Source of the DNA: Nematostella vectensis
Lineage: Eukaryota > Cnidaria > Anthozoa > Actiniaria > Edwardsiidae
Length of the DNA stretch: 64,000 bases
Assembly: GCF_932526225.1 (NCBI RefSeq)
Contig: NC_064044.1
Span: forward strand, 15,191,453-15,255,452
Direction of reading: 5' to 3'
The notes under the pieces are model-generated. The model had not been told where the DNA came from, did not search any database, and saw nothing but the letters and a program-made list of their open reading frames with translations. Position 1 is the stretch's first letter. Every line of letters begins with the position of its first letter. This document shows positions 9,380-22,899 of the stretch, piece by piece. Both the position numbers and the translations under genes were made by a program.

Positions 9380-9566
9380 TTGCTTCATAGAAACAAGAAT
9401 AGAATACTCTATGGACATGAGACACAAACGTTCCACTTTAACAGGTACAGATGTAAATAATGTCATGCGCTACTTCAATGGGGAAAGCCCCGATAAACAA
9501 TTTGAGAGTGGAGAGCAAAAAGGTGGCAAACGGGCTGTAGTGCTTGCAGGGTTAACGCAAGAATAA
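9380..9566 (+). pseudogene. Possible TAF6-like histone-fold fragment
   Basis: The frame ending at 9566 reads MDMRHKRSTLTGTDVNNVM and then RYFNGESPDK. This resembles the end of helix 2, loop 2 and helix 3 of the TAF6/TAF6L histone fold. No upstream coding in the same frame is visible, so it is at most a remnant or isolated exon. Weak evidence. Confidence 0.3.
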
Positions 9567-10825
9567 ATATTCCGATTTTAAATATTATTTCCGGCGTCCA
9601 GAGCTCTCAGTTGCGGGTCGAAAGGTGAAAGTGTTGAACGGCCTGTAGGGAAAAAAGAGTTGAGCCCTTCCATAACTTAAAGATCATAGAGCTGAAGGTG
9701 AAATGCAAGGACAAGGGCATAGCAGACTACGGCTATGCTTCTGGATTATCTACAGGCCCGTATCCAGGATTTTTCTAAGTGGGGGGAGGGGGGGTCCCAA
9801 AAAAGTAGCCCTTATATTTCCGGGACCACGCCTTTGCAGTATCTCCACAGGTCGTTTATTGTCGGATTTGGCTATATACCAGAGTGTTCTAGCTGGTGCT
9901 TATAAAACGAAAGTGCACATTGGTCAGTTTCAAGGAAAAAGCATTGGGTGATGTTTACGATCAAACAGTTGAGAAACGTCAACAATACTAGATTCTGGCC
10001 AAATATTATTTACTATCCTATATGCATTTGGAATAGTACAATAGAACAATATTAACTTGAATTTATGGCTGCATTATCATCTTATGGTACACTGTATAAA
10101 ATCTGAAATCATGTTTGTTTCTCATGTAGTAAACGTGCCCCTACTTGTACATTTATAATAATAATTACTTTTTATTGTCAGCACACTATCAATTGTGTTA
10201 AGTTTCCATTTAGAAAAAAAGGCAATATCATATTTCAACAAAAATTAACAGAAGAAGAAAGACAAAAAAGGATGCTGACTGACCTCTATGCGAAAAGATT
10301 ACAATTGTAAACCAGCAGAAGAAAGCTCTTACCTACAGGGCATGGACATGGTTTCTGTAAGTACACTTGTCAAAAATGAGATTTAAATCCCACGGGTATT
10401 CTTACATTTCTGAGGCATATAGGACCCATAAGGTACCATGGCATGCAGCTATTAACAGCGATAAATCAAAAACCAAAACACAAAGAAGCGAAACAGTACA
10501 TTGAAAGATGCCGTCTTTTCATAAATGACCGACTTTGTTATTTTGGTTACCAACACAGACATAAGAAATATGATTCCAAAATTATTTTTGCACTTTATGA
10601 ATCACTCAAACACTGAAATCGATTGAATGGATGAGATTGGTAAGTATGTTTAATTAAAAACATTTGAAAAGAAATTACTATTTGCATCCACATGGTGCTT
10701 TTTCCCTGAAAAATCATTCTATGGTTGATAGAATTCGAAGCCTATGACCTTACACTGGTTGCTATCCCGCAGCATTAGAAAAAAAACGCAAGGGTTTTAT
10801 TCCTTCAACCCGCTAGAGCCTATAA
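9567..10825. other. No gene seen; interspersed-repeat fragments
   Basis: Includes a piece beginning CCCGTATCCAGGATTTT with a G-run (9760-9800), which looks like an interspersed-repeat fragment. The rest is AT-rich with no supported coding frame. Confidence 0.6.
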
Positions 10826-10828
10826 ATA

Positions 10829-10919
<91 letters not shown>

Positions 10920-11132
10920 ATGGATGGATGGATGGATGAGTTAATGAGTGAGTGAATCAATGAACAAATGAATCAATAAACAAATGAACAAATCAATAAA
11001 TGAACAAATGAATAAATGAACAAAAGAACAAATAAACAAATGAACAAATAAATAAACGAATAAACGAATAAATGAATAAATGAATAGGTGAATAGGTGAA
11101 TAGATGAATAAATAAATAAATAAATAAATAAA
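10826..11132. repeat. (AAAT)n microsatellite grading into degenerate tetramers
   Basis: Pure AAAT repeats to about 10919 are followed by GGAT, GAGT and AATG-type tetramers, and AAAT again at 11106-11130. Confidence 0.95.
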
Positions 11133-12853
11133 TTCATTTATTCATTTTCCAAAGATGCTACTCGTTGTCGCGCGGACTTTCTAGTGCATTCCATGACGGG
11201 TAAAAACTCTGCTTTCTGATTGGCTAAATTTAAAATTATGAAGCTTTGCGCGCGCGCTGTTATTCGAAGCAAAGTTGTTACCATAGCTGTACCTATATTA
11301 CGTGAACTGCCTGCATAGGTCCACGTGATCTCTCCTGGTTCCTTGGTCGATGCCAAAAACGTCACGCTGCTCGCGCACCATGCTATTAAAGGCGAGCAGC
11401 GCGCGACAAGCTCATTCACAACAATCACTCGCCCACTCAACACGTACTACTCGTGACAAAAAGAAATATACTCCAAGCTACTATAAAATGGGAGGACTGT
11501 TGTGTTCATTTAGTGATCGCAGCCACAACCCGAAAATTACCAAAAAGTAGTTATTTTCGTGTACAAAAACACGACATCTGTTACTGGCGCGAGCCATGGT
11601 CTTCTTGAAAGCGTGACGAAAAAATTATTCCGAATAAAACTGTTGTCAATTACTACAACTTTCTCAAAATAGTTCGACGTCTCCGCGTAGAATAAAAAGA
11701 GAAACAATCCATGGATAATTTGTTGAGTAAGAAGTCGGCTGTTTACTAGAAAAAGAAAGCGGAAACGGAGAAGAGAGCTGTGTTGTAATGCGTGGTGCAC
11801 ACGATGCCATAACGACATAGGCGCGCGCACTCTTATGTTCGTATGATCAAGTGTGAATGGTTCGACATAAAGACCTAAGCCCAACATAACGACATGGGCA
11901 TAGTTTTTTTCTTTTTTTGTCAATTTTGCTTTGCGCGCATATGTCACTAGTGTACACCAGGCACAAGGGTTTATGTTCCCCACTTCCTTCTCCGTTTACT
12001 TCCCTAGTTAAAACAAAGGTAGCCCACCTCTGATGAATTGGCAATTCAAATTGTTACCGTTATATCAATAGGGCAAAAAGAGAACTTGGGCTTCCGATTA
12101 TTTGAACAGGCCTTTGATGTGCGTTGTTCTGTCGTGCCAGCATCAAGCTCCGTAGAGAGTTGTGCCGCCTCACGAACCACTATCTTGAGCAGGAGGACTT
12201 GTTCATTGATTTGTGGTGAGTTTAGATTAAACATTGTCCTTTTTATCTTCAATCGTTCACGTGACCCTTGTTTTCCTTACCTTTGTGAGTACAAGACCCG
12301 GTAATGTCACGTGCTCTCCCCACCTTCCTGTTTGAACGGAGTGTTATGCATAAACCGACATCGAGGGGGGGGAGCATGTTCATGAAGGGGAGGTGGGGTC
12401 TTTGAGGTCGGCAGCGCCTCAAAATATCACGCCTTCAAATAGGATAAAAGCATTGACATTTTGCTTATAAGAATCTTCGCATAGAAGGAGATGGGGTTAA
12501 ATGGAAGAAAAAGAAGAAGTTTGCACTGTGAATTTCGCGTGCCAGACACTTCCGAAATTTCCCGGTAAGCATATACCTCTCCTTCCCACTAATCCATGAA
12601 GACACTTCCCCCCCTTCACCTCCAAAACAATTGAATATTGAAGTCATCACCTTCGTCGCCTCTGATAAGATACCTGAAGTATGTAGAAATTTGTTTTCCG
12701 TGTTTTTTACTTGCCTGGCTGCAGAGAGTTTGTTGTTATTTGAAATAGGCCACAGGTAGCCCAATGGAAACGCAGCCAAAGAGGCCTGAAATCAGGGAAA
12801 ACTACACATGGACTTGTTCTGAAACTCAGTAACTATATATTATTTTTCCTTAG
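11133..12853. other. Gene-poor stretch, host intron or intergenic
   Basis: No convincing gene. A short plus-strand segment 12109-12216 is bordered by an AG (GAACAG) and a GTGAGT donor and could be an exon, but its phase does not fit the exon at 12854. Confidence 0.4.
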
Positions 12854-13614
12854 CGTAACGATCGAGAAAATAGAAAACGAAATCAGGAAGAAAAAGCTGC
12901 GCAAATTGAGGCATGAGCGAAACAAGAAACGTGCGGCCAACCGCCCCAAGTAGCAAGAAATCCTTGCGGGGCGACACGAGAAGCTCATGAAAGTCATGTG
13001 AGTAGCGATGATTCAAAGACCGACTCAATGTTAACCGTAGATAATGCGCCAGGATTTATTATTCCTTAATACTTACCCGCTTCGCTACTCATAGAAACAT
13101 TGCTGAGGACGCATACATGTAATGATATAGCAAAAACGTGTACTAGAATGTTTCGTCGATATTTTGACCCCGTTTGTCCGAGTTTCTGTTTTCAAAAGGA
13201 CCCAGCATTCTTTGTGTGCTTATTGGCTAAACCTACCACCCCACCCCATCATCTCTCCTGTGCTCTGCCGAACTAACAGCACCTTATCACGTGACTTTCT
13301 GCAGTGAAAAAGGCATCCGGGTCAACGGGCTCGAGGCGCAGCGCGCCAAACTGGCGGAGAGACTAGACAAGATGTGGTCTCTCGTCTACGAGATCGACCC
13401 GACGGAGCGTGACTGGAAAGAGAGCTTACGGCGCACGCGCTCTGAGAGTGATATCAACAAGGCCGTGCCCAGTTTCCCTCTTGTGCAGCCGAGCAACGAG
13501 CCAGCGATATGGCTGACAGCGGACACCGGGGCACAAGAGATGGAGCTGGACACGAACATCGTGAGCTCACCGAGCTTCGGGCGACTGATAAGACTTAACC
13601 TTATAAATATGTGA
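12854..13614 (+). CDS. Last two exons of an unidentified coiled-coil host gene, with an in-frame TAG
   Basis: Exon A (12854-12997) follows TTTTTCCTTAG and ends at AT|GTGAGT. Exon B (13305-13614) follows CTTTCTGCAG. The phase matches (two bases plus one). Exon A reads as a very basic helix (VTIEKIENEIRKKKLRKL...) that meets TAG at 12951-12953, then resumes in the same frame with QEILAGRHEKLMKV. Exon B continues with helical LEAQRAKLAERLDKMW, a Ser/Arg stretch and a stop at 13612-13614. AATAAA near 13729 gives a polyadenylation signal. The coding character on both sides of the TAG suggests a nonsense allele, a recent pseudogene or readthrough. I do not recognise the family. Confidence 0.55.
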
Positions 13615-13770
13615 ATAACACGTGGGCTATCACGTGATAAACTAGATGAACATGTCATAAACACGTGACAATGCAGTGTCATGTGACATAACATGACATA
13701 TGATATTATGTCATGTCATATTGAATAGAATAAAGACGTTTTATATTGCTTTTCATGTATTGTGATTGTG

Positions 13771-13993
13771 TAGTTCCAGAAAATATCCATATCCCCCCTC
13801 TATTGAGGGGGTCGGAGATATGATCCGCACCCCTCTGGAATTTCCAACCCCCTGGATAAAAATACAGTAACTGTTAAGGAAAAAGGGCATTTTACCCCCC
13901 TCTTTACTGGAAATTCCTGGGCTTTTGCAAACCCCACCCCCCCTGGAATTTCCAATCCCCTCAATGGGGGGATATGGATATTTACTGGAACTA
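13771..13993. mobile_element. MITE with about 40-bp terminal inverted repeats
   Basis: The left end TAGTTCCAGAAAATATCCAT and the right end (reverse) TAGTTCCAGTAAATATCCAT match with few changes for about 40 bp, each running into CCCC/GGGG. The flanking TA on both sides fits a TA target site as used by Tc1/mariner elements. There is no ORF. Confidence 0.8.
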
Positions 13994-14579
13994 TACATTG
14001 TTTTGTAATGTCTGTTGTGTGTCTCCGTATGTGCATATTCGCTTGTAGTATATCTAATATTTGTATGTTTTTGGGATCTCAATTTGTTGCAAACTGCAAT
14101 GTGGAACGGAACAAACATCGCACGAGCTAAAATAGAAACACCCTCAGCTCTATCTCAATTTTCTTTGGTAGGTTTCCATTAATCATAACAAACCATCTTA
14201 TTCGACAGGATATATTTACTGTCCTCACTCGGTAACAATCACAGTTTTTATTCACATTCCCACTGATCTTGAAAGGTTGTCCAGGGTGGATGGGGGGGGG
14301 GGTCTAAGAGTTCCATGTCACCCTGATAGGAATGCTAGTCGTATTTTTAGGAGTTAGAATCGGGCTTCGATTCTGAGAATAAGCTTTTCTATACGAAATG
14401 CTAGCAATTTTTGGTGTGCAGGTATTTTTTAGGGATATTTCCCGACGAGCATCCCTATCCCCGAATAGACTTTTACAATTTTTGAATACATACGCAGGTC
14501 AAAAACACTGAACCGAATGGTTACATAAGCGCACATATAGATAGATGTCACAGACGATACAACACTAGGAATTGTACAT

Positions 14580-14880
14580 AGCTCCAGTACACAGGGGGGG
14601 GGGGGGGGGGGGGGGCTTGGGGACTCCGATTAAAACAGATGGGGGTGATCGTCGGCAAAGTCGATTTTAACCCTAAGTGATGGCACCTTTGGCGTGGTCA
14701 ACAACTTTGGTGTGGTCGAAGGAATTCTTAACCCTAAGAGATAGCAGAATCAGAAAAAAATAAATAAACACCCCCTTAGGAATAGCAATTGGTCAAAATT
14801 TTATATCCTAAAGGATGTGACGATCACCCCCGTCTAAATTGCTCGAGAGCCCCCCCCCTCCCCCCCCCCGGGCCCAACGA
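14580..14880. mobile_element. Small inverted-repeat element with G/C-tract ends
   Basis: AGATGGGGGTGATCGTC (14637-14653) is inverted at 14819-14835 (GACGATCACCCCCGTCT), 16 of 17 positions. Outside these lie a G-run (near 14597) and C-runs (14850-14870). This suggests a MITE of about 300 bp. Exact ends are uncertain. Confidence 0.6.
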
Positions 14881-14901
14881 TCGTGCTACTTAGTGTGGCT
14901 C

Positions 14902-15181
14902 TTACAGTAGCCCTCGAAAGGAAGAGACTGGGGTATCATAGCAGAATATCTACAATTGCGGTGTGTTTGGCTATTGGCAATATTATACAGCGATTCATCG
15001 AATGCAAAATATCGTTTTTGTTTCGTTCTTGCTACCAAATGTTACTTTAGACCTCGAAAAAAAAGACTGAGGTATCAAAGCAAGATATTTACAATTGCGA
15101 TGTTTGTGGCTATTGGCAATATTTTACAGCGATTCACCGAATGCGAAATATCGTTTTTGTTTCGTTCTTGCCACCAAATGC
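14902..15181. repeat. 140-bp tandem duplication
   Basis: Two head-to-tail copies with a 140-bp offset share CTCGAAA, GGCTATTGGCAATATT and AAATATCGTTTTTGTTTCGT. They are about 88-90% alike by eye. Confidence 0.9.
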
Positions 15182-15349
15182 CGAACGTGAACCTCCGCTG
15201 AGCTGATGCGTTGCGCTGTACAAATCCAACCTGTCGCATTAGATGCCTCTTATAAAGGCTATGGAAGCCTTATAGCAATATTGGATATTTTGCGAGCTCT
15301 GCTTTCCTGCTTGAGGTCCCGTGATGCCGAAGAAGGTAAGAAGAAAGTG

Positions 15350-15430
15350 GCGCGATAGCTCATTGTTACAGGCTTTGTCTCTCAAGCAAAAGGACCAGGG
15401 TTCGAACCAAGGTCAGTTCAACTTAAATTT
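15350..15430 (+). mobile_element. tRNA-like SINE head
   Basis: GATAGCTCATTG resembles a pol III A box, and GGGTTCGAACC at about 15397-15407 matches the B box, at about tRNA spacing. A T-rich tail follows. It is likely a tRNA-derived SINE fragment and not a functional tRNA. Confidence 0.45.
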
Positions 15431-15516
15431 TTTTGCAGGCGTGTAAAACACTGGCCTTCTACGTTAAGTCTTAGGTGCCTTCTCTAAATGTACATCTTTG
15501 ACCTTTATTTGGGGGA

Positions 15517-15524
15517 CGTGAAAG
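15517..15524. repeat. 8-bp target-site duplication, left copy
   Basis: CGTGAAAG directly precedes the left terminal inverted repeat and is repeated exactly at 32642-32649. Confidence 0.85.
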
Positions 15525-15563
15525 GGTAACTACTTTAAGTACGCATCCTGAAGTGTATCATAC

Positions 15564-18500
15564 CGTATCATACCACACCATACGTACACACGATACACAC
15601 CATCCACAGCTATCTAAACCATACACAGCCATCCAAACCATACACACCTATCTACACCATACACAGCTATCCACACCATACACAGCCATCCACGCCATAC
15701 ACAACTATCCACGCCATACACAGCTATCCACGCTATACACAGCTATCCACAGCTATCTACACCATACACAGCCATCCACACCATACACAGCTATCTACAC
15801 CATACACAGCTATCCACACCATACACAGCTACCCACACCATACACAACTATCCACACCATACACAGCCATCCACAGCTATCTACACCATACACACCCATC
15901 CACACCATACACAGCTATCCACGCTATACACAGCTATCCACACCATACACAGCTATCCACGCTATACACAGCTATCCACACCATACACAGCTATCCACAC
16001 CATACACAGCTATCCACGCTATACACAGCTATCCACACCATACACAGCTATCCACACCATACACAGCTATCTACACCATACACAGCTATCCACACCATAC
16101 ACAGCTATCCACACCATACACAGCCATCCACAGCTATCCACACCATACACAGCTATCCACACCATACACAGCTATCCACACCATCCACAGCTATCCACGC
16201 TATACACAGCTATCCACACCATACACAGCTATCCACGCTATACACAGCTATCCGCACCATACACAGCTATCCACACCATACACAGCTATCTACACCATAC
16301 ACAGCTATCCACACCATACACAGCTATCTACACCATACACAGCTATCCACACCATCCACAGCTATCCACACCATCCACAGCCATCCACAGCTATCCACAC
16401 CATACACAGCTATCCACACCATACACAGCTATCCACACCATCCACAGCTATCCACACCATACACAGCTATCTACACCATACACAGCTATCCACACCATAC
16501 ACAGCTATCCACACCATACACAGCCATCCACACCATACACAGCTATCCACGCTATACACAGCTATCTACACCATACACAGCTATCCACACCATCCACAGC
16601 TATCCACACCATACACAGCCATCCACAGCTATCCACACCATACACAGCTATCCACACCATACACAGCTATCCACACCATCCACAGCTATCCACACCATAC
16701 ACAGCTATCTACACCATACACAGCTATCCACACCATACACAGCTATCCACACCATACACAGCCATCCACAGCTATCCACACCATCCACAGCTATCCACAC
16801 CATACACAGCTATCCACGTTATACACAGCTATCCACACCATACACAGCTATCCACACCATACTCAGCTATCTACACCATACACAGCTATCCACACCATCC
16901 ACAGCTATCCATACCATACACAGCTATCCACACCATACACAGCTATCCACACCATCCACAGCTATCCACACCATCCACAGCTATCCACACCATACACAGC
17001 TATCTACACCATACACAGCTATCCACACCATACACAGCTATCCACAGATATCCACACCATACAAAGCTATCCAAACCATACACACCCATCCACACCATAC
17101 ACAGCTATCTACACCATACACAGCTATCCACACCATCCACAGCTATCCACACCATACACAGCCATCCACACCATCCACAGCTATCCACACCATACACAGC
17201 TATCCACGCTATACAGCTATCCACACCATACACAGCTATCCACACCATCCACATCTATCCACACTATACACAACCATACACACCATACACAGCTATCCAC
17301 ACCATACACAGCTATCTACACCATCCACAGCCATCCACAGCTATCCACACCATCCACATCTATCCACACTATACACAACCATACACACCATACACAGCTA
17401 TCCACACCATACACAGCTATCTACACCATCCACAGCCATCCACAGCTATCCACACCATCCACATCTATCCACACCATCCACAGCTATCCACACCATACAC
17501 AGCCATCCACAGCTATCCACACCATACACAGCTATCCACACCATACACAGCTATCCACGCTATACACAACCATACACACCATACACAGCTATCCACACCA
17601 TACACAGCTTCCACACCATACACAGCTATCCACGCTATACACAGCTATCCACACCATACACAGCTGTCCACACCATACACAGTTATCCACACCATACACA
17701 GCTATTCAGACCATCCACAGCCATACACAGCTATCTACACCATACACAGCTATCCACACCATCCACAGCTATCCACACCATCCACAGCTATCCACACCAT
17801 ACACAGCTATCCACACCATTTACAGCCATCCACAGCTATCCACACCATACACAGCTATCCACACCATCCACATCTATCCACACTATACACAACCATATAC
17901 ACCATACACAGCTATCCACAGCTATCCACACCATACACAGCTATCCACACCATCCACATCTATCCACACTATACACAACCATACACACCATACACAGCTA
18001 TTCACACCATACACAGCTATCTACACCATACACAGCTATCCACACCATACACAGCTATCCACACCATCCACAGCTATCCACACCATCCACAGCCATCCAC
18101 AGCTATCCACACCATACACAGCTATCCACACCATCCACATCTATCCACACTATACACACCATACACAGCTATCCACACCATACACAGCTATCTACACCAT
18201 ACACAGCCATCCACACCATCCACAGCTATCTACACCATCCACAGCTATCCACGCTATACACAGCTATCCACACCATACACACCCATCCACACCATACACA
18301 CCCATCCACACCATACACAGCTATCCACGCTATCCACAGCCATACACAGTTATCCACACCATACACACCCATCCACACCATACACACCCATCCACACCAT
18401 ACACAGCTATCCACGCTATCCACAGCCATACACAGTTATCCACACCATACACACCCATCCACACCATACACACCCATCCACACCATACACAGCTATCCAC

Positions 18501-18921
18501 GCTATCCACAGCCATACACAGTTATCCACACCATACACAGCTATCCACGCCATACACAGCCATCCACAGCTATCCACACCACACACAGCTACCCACACCA
18601 TCCACAGCTATCCACGCCATACACAGCTATTCACACCATACACAGCTATCCACACCATCCACAGCTATCCACACCATCCACAACCATCCACACCATACAC
18701 AGCCATACACAGCTATCCACAGCTATACACACCATACACAGCTATACACAGCTATCCACACTATACACAGCTATCCACACCATACACAGCTATCCACACC
18801 ATACACAGCCATGCACACCATACACAGCCATACACACTATCCACACCATCCACAGCTATCCACACCATCCACAACTATCCACGCTATCCACAGCTATCCA
18901 CAGCTATCCACACCATACACA
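15564..18921 (+). repeat. 19-bp minisatellite, left arm
   Basis: The unit is CCACACCATACACAGCTAT with variants (TCCACAG, CTATCCACG), about 175 copies. Because 19 is not a multiple of three and no frame of the unit has a stop, a 1,124-codon frame reads through as a 19-residue peptide repeat. I regard that as a by-product and not a gene. Confidence 0.95.
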
Positions 18922-18925
18922 GAAT

Positions 18926-19178
18926 GACTTGGGAACGAGAGTAAATTTGCGCACGCGCATAGTCCGATCATCACCACGTGGACAGTCTTGTCGTTAGACT
19001 TTCTTGTTGAATGACTTCAACTCAAAATGGTAAGCAATATAGTATATATACGGCGTTGGTGGGCCAAGGCCTAACTTGACAGGACATGGCAAACATATAA
19101 AAACTAAATTGGAGCTATTGTACGATTGCAATTAGTCTTTCTATGTGCCATTTTCGCCCACATTTTTATTTATTCGCT
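18926..19178. other. Unique centre of the outer transposon, left half
   Basis: Non-repetitive sequence between the minisatellite and the inserted Tc1/mariner-type element. No gene seen. Confidence 0.6.
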
Positions 19179-19339
19179 TATACTCGTTTTCAGTCACACG
19201 TGCACCCTGTGCTTTTCGTTTCCGAGTCGCAACTGGTTTTTGGTGGACGTCAATCAAACACTTTCGACGGGCTCACGGGCTAGCAAATATGGCGGACGGA
19301 TGTTTCTCTAACTCATTTTACAACTAGATCTAAGGAAAA

Positions 19340-22300
19340 ATGGTTAAATCATTTGATAATGCCCTTAGGTGGAGAGTAATTTTCCTCAGGGAGAAAGGTT
19401 TCACCTTCGATGAAATTGCAGAGACACTGAGCGCCAGCAAGCGGTTTGTTTATAAGATCACTCGTTTGTATAGAAATACTCGTGGTGTAAGCGATGCAAG
19501 AAAACGGAAGTCGAAGGCTCGCCTCATAAATGGTAAGTCAAGAAATTGTGGGGCAGCATTTACCAAATATTTTTTTTATAGAAATAGCTGTTCTCTATTC
19601 TTTTCCAGCTAACGATTTACTGCTAATCAGGCGCCTTATTAATGAGTACCCGGGACTTTACCTAGATGAAATACAAACTTGGCTTGAGCATTTTACAGGC
19701 TGAACATTCTCTGTTCCTTCCCTTGATAGATGTTTGAAGAGGATGGGGTTGTCGGTGCAAAAGGTAATTGTTTGCTGGTGTGTACAATGTTTTTTATATA
19801 AAGTAAGATGGCAGCAAAATTAGTTATCTTGAAATTATTTTGTTTTAAATCAAATTACAGATGCACATCGTTGCTCGCCAAAGAAACGAGTTCGAACGTG
19901 CCACCTACCGAAGATTTATTTCGCAATTCAAACCAAATCAGCTACTCTTCATTGACGAGTCATCGAAGGATGAAAGAACAATCCAGGTACGTGCAGTCCA
20001 TCTTTTCATTTGGAGTTAATTATGGAATTACTCAGGATTGGCTGAAGGGGGGGGGGGGGGGGGGGGGAGGGGGTTATACATATCATATTGGATAATGATA
20101 GTATTTGACGATCTTTCAATAAGAAATGACCCACTTTTTGGCTGGAAAGGGGGGGGGGGGAGGGTATGTGCAACCCTGTGCATCACAGTCCTGTGTATGC
20201 GCCTGGCACCATCCAATTGAATTTTCATGAAATGATGAACACTGCACTGTGGAGCCTTCTTTCACAGATTTCTACAATTGTTTATTGAGTGTAGTCCCTA
20301 ACATGTATATTCAACTTTCGTCCTAGGTCAACCCTTTTCTAAATTTGGTTGGCCTACAATGAACCTTGTTTGGACTGCTTCTAAAGGTCCATTATAAGGC
20401 CGTAGCAGGGGGACCGCTATGGCTATGATTATAATTCTTACAATCCACAAAGAGACAGGATATTATCAAATTATTTTTCATCTTCACAATGTACAATTCC
20501 AAAAAAAAAATCCATTTTCTGACCATAGAGGGAATGCACATATACTCCCAGCTCCTCAGGAATTCCCAAGGAAATCAGGTGGTTTGAAAATTTACACTTA
20601 TAACCATCTAAAAATCTGATTTCCTTTCTGAAATTGCACAATATTACAGGCCAGAATACATTCTTTGAGTACAGTGGAAACCCGCGAGTAAGAACCTGCG
20701 TTTTGTTAGATTCGCCTGAACAGGTGGTTCTTATTTCGGTGGAAAACAAATTAAAAATCCAGCTCCAAAACCAAGTCTCATTTTCTATCAAGCCCACCCC
20801 TCCCCCACTGATTACACCTTCAAGAACAGAACATTTTACAAATATTGCCTAGGATTCATTACACAGCTGTGCATCTCTAAATAATAATTTTAGAAAGTAA
20901 TAACCTGTTATTCACTTTCTAGGCTAAACAGGTTCTTTTTTTCAATGTCACCTGGTCAGAGATCCAAGATAAAACAAAATTAAAATTTGTTTTGTGCCCC
21001 CCCCCCCCCCTCCCAATATTTTTTTTGCTTCCGCTACCCATGGTAGGACACAAAATATTTATACATGGAACACAGTGAACTTGTGTGAACACAGAGTTGA
21101 CACAATTATGCCCTGGGACAAAGTTTCAAGCACTCCTTTGTTTGAGAGTTGTTTTATGGTCCCCAGATTGCATATAATCATATACACTTATGATTTGTCT
21201 AACCTGGCTTATCTGCATTTTTTTAGAGGAAGTTTGGTCGTGAACTGCGTGGAAAGCGCTATCTCATGTGGGAAATTTCACACGTGGTACACGTTTCAGT
21301 GTTCTTGCTGCTGTGTCTATGGATGGCATAAAGGGTGCACATGCTATTGAAGGAGCGTATGACACTGCAGGCTTTGAATTTGCAATGGAAACATTTGTGG
21401 CTCCATCAATTGGTTCATTGTTCTGTGGTAGTAATGGACAACTGTGCCATACATAAATCTGATCACCTTCTTAAAATTATCCGTGAGAGAGGGGGTATAG
21501 CAGTCTTTTTGCCTTAAGTATGGCATTTCATCCTCTGGTGCAGGGGTATTTTCCTCTAAAATTTCACTTACGAGAAAAATAGGAAAAGTTATCCATTGAT
21601 GAATGTTATATTCTATTTTAAAAGGAATAAGTATTGATTAGATAAGCATCACAGATAACTCTTATGGGACCTGGCTCTTGGCATTGTCAAAAGCCCCATG
21701 ATTTGTTGAACAACCATACTCAGCTTTCGAATTTTGACCAAGTTTGTTCCAGGTGCCTTTTTGCAAGTGAAATGTAAAAGGAAAATACAGTACCTCTGGA
21801 TCTTCAATGATGATATTGCATTTATGTAACTGTTTAATATCATAAGGTTAATAACAATTTAGCTCTACAACCGAAATTCTTTTTTTTCTCTCTGAGCAAT
21901 GCTATATTTCCACACATTAATAATTAATAACACATTCAAAGCTGGAAATTACTGCCGTCATCAGACACCTATGATCAAAATTGCCAAATGCCCACCTGCC
22001 AATCAGATATTGTCCAGCAAATTGTGTGACATGCTCAAACTTCCATGTATGTTCTTGGCCAGTATATAACAAAATATTTCATACAAAACTTTGGAAGCAG
22101 GTAGTTTTTTTTTTTCTTTGAAGGGGGGGGGGGGGGGGTATAAAACCTGGAGCTTCTTCAGACCCTCCTACCAATCATCTTTCTACTATCTTTTTCTTCC
22201 AGACCATATTCACCAGATTTGAACCCAATAGAAGGATGCTTTGGTACTGCAAAGAAATGGATGCTCAGGCACAGGCATATGGCAGAAAGATACCCCAAAA

Positions 22301-22712
22301 GATGTTTTGAAATGGCACTGTTTAATGTAAGCATAAAAGCAACAGTTTATTTATAGAATAGTCAAATGTTATTTTTTAGTACAGACATCAATCAAACAAA
22401 AAATCATTTTAATCACATTATTCCTTAAATTTGAAAAACTGCTTGAACACAAGCTTTGTTTAATTACATGTTTTCAAGATCCACATCAGTACAATTCATT
22501 AGTATTGGATGCATCTGAAAGTATAAACATTGCAAACTAATGTTGAAAGGACCATAATCCCTATAGCAGTACCTATATTGTATTGTACCTATAGGAGCTT
22601 CCATCATGAACATAAGGATGAACAAAAAAAAAACATAACAAACAACATCTTTTTTTTTCAGCTTTCCTCCGAAGTTTGCAGAAACTATGTCCTTGACTGT
22701 GGATACGTTTAG
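19340..22712 (+). pseudogene. Intron-containing DDE transposase, Tc1/mariner-IS630 type
   Basis: Exons by GT-AG borders: 19340-19532, 19609-19763, 19861-19986, 21227 to about 21517, 22203-22326 and 22662-22712; the first three joints are in phase. The N terminus is a helix-turn-helix (ALRWRVIFLREKGFTFDEI). Catalytic residues appear in order: Asp in LLFIDESSKD, Asp in VVVMDNCAIHKS and Glu in YSPDLNPIEGCFG. Defects are a TGA at 19701-19703, a frame change near 21262, another near 21424, and a damaged donor near 21518. The protein would cut and rejoin at the element's inverted repeats. Five introns are unusual for a Tc1-like transposase. Confidence 0.8.
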
Positions 22713-22899
22713 CGTGCATAGAACTCAACAAGAAATGTAAACTACCCTTTTATAATATGTATAATAGGTTAAAATGTAAGCAGTATTGGCAGATCCAAAC
22801 ATTAACATTTACAGTACTTGTAGATGACCTCGAATGTAAAGTAAATCACACAAGCATGTACAGTGAGACGTGAGTTGCATTACATTCTAATGACATGCA

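Noticed and set aside
9204-9425. Minus-strand 73-codon frame
   Set aside because: No recognised motif; it opposes the weak TAF6-like fragment and neither is strongly supported.
11138-11550. Two short frames near 11.1-11.5 kb
   Set aside because: No protein-like composition or splice context beyond chance.
12030-12060. Second hammerhead candidate (CTGATGAATTGG)
   Set aside because: The GAA and closing stems are missing.
15350-15430. Functional tRNA gene
   Set aside because: A- and B-box-like motifs are present, but the acceptor and anticodon stems do not form a proper cloverleaf; a SINE head is more likely.
15553-18927. 1,124-codon open frame as a giant repeat protein
   Set aside because: It is a by-product of a 19-bp unit lacking stops in all plus frames; no start context, splice signals or conserved composition support a gene.
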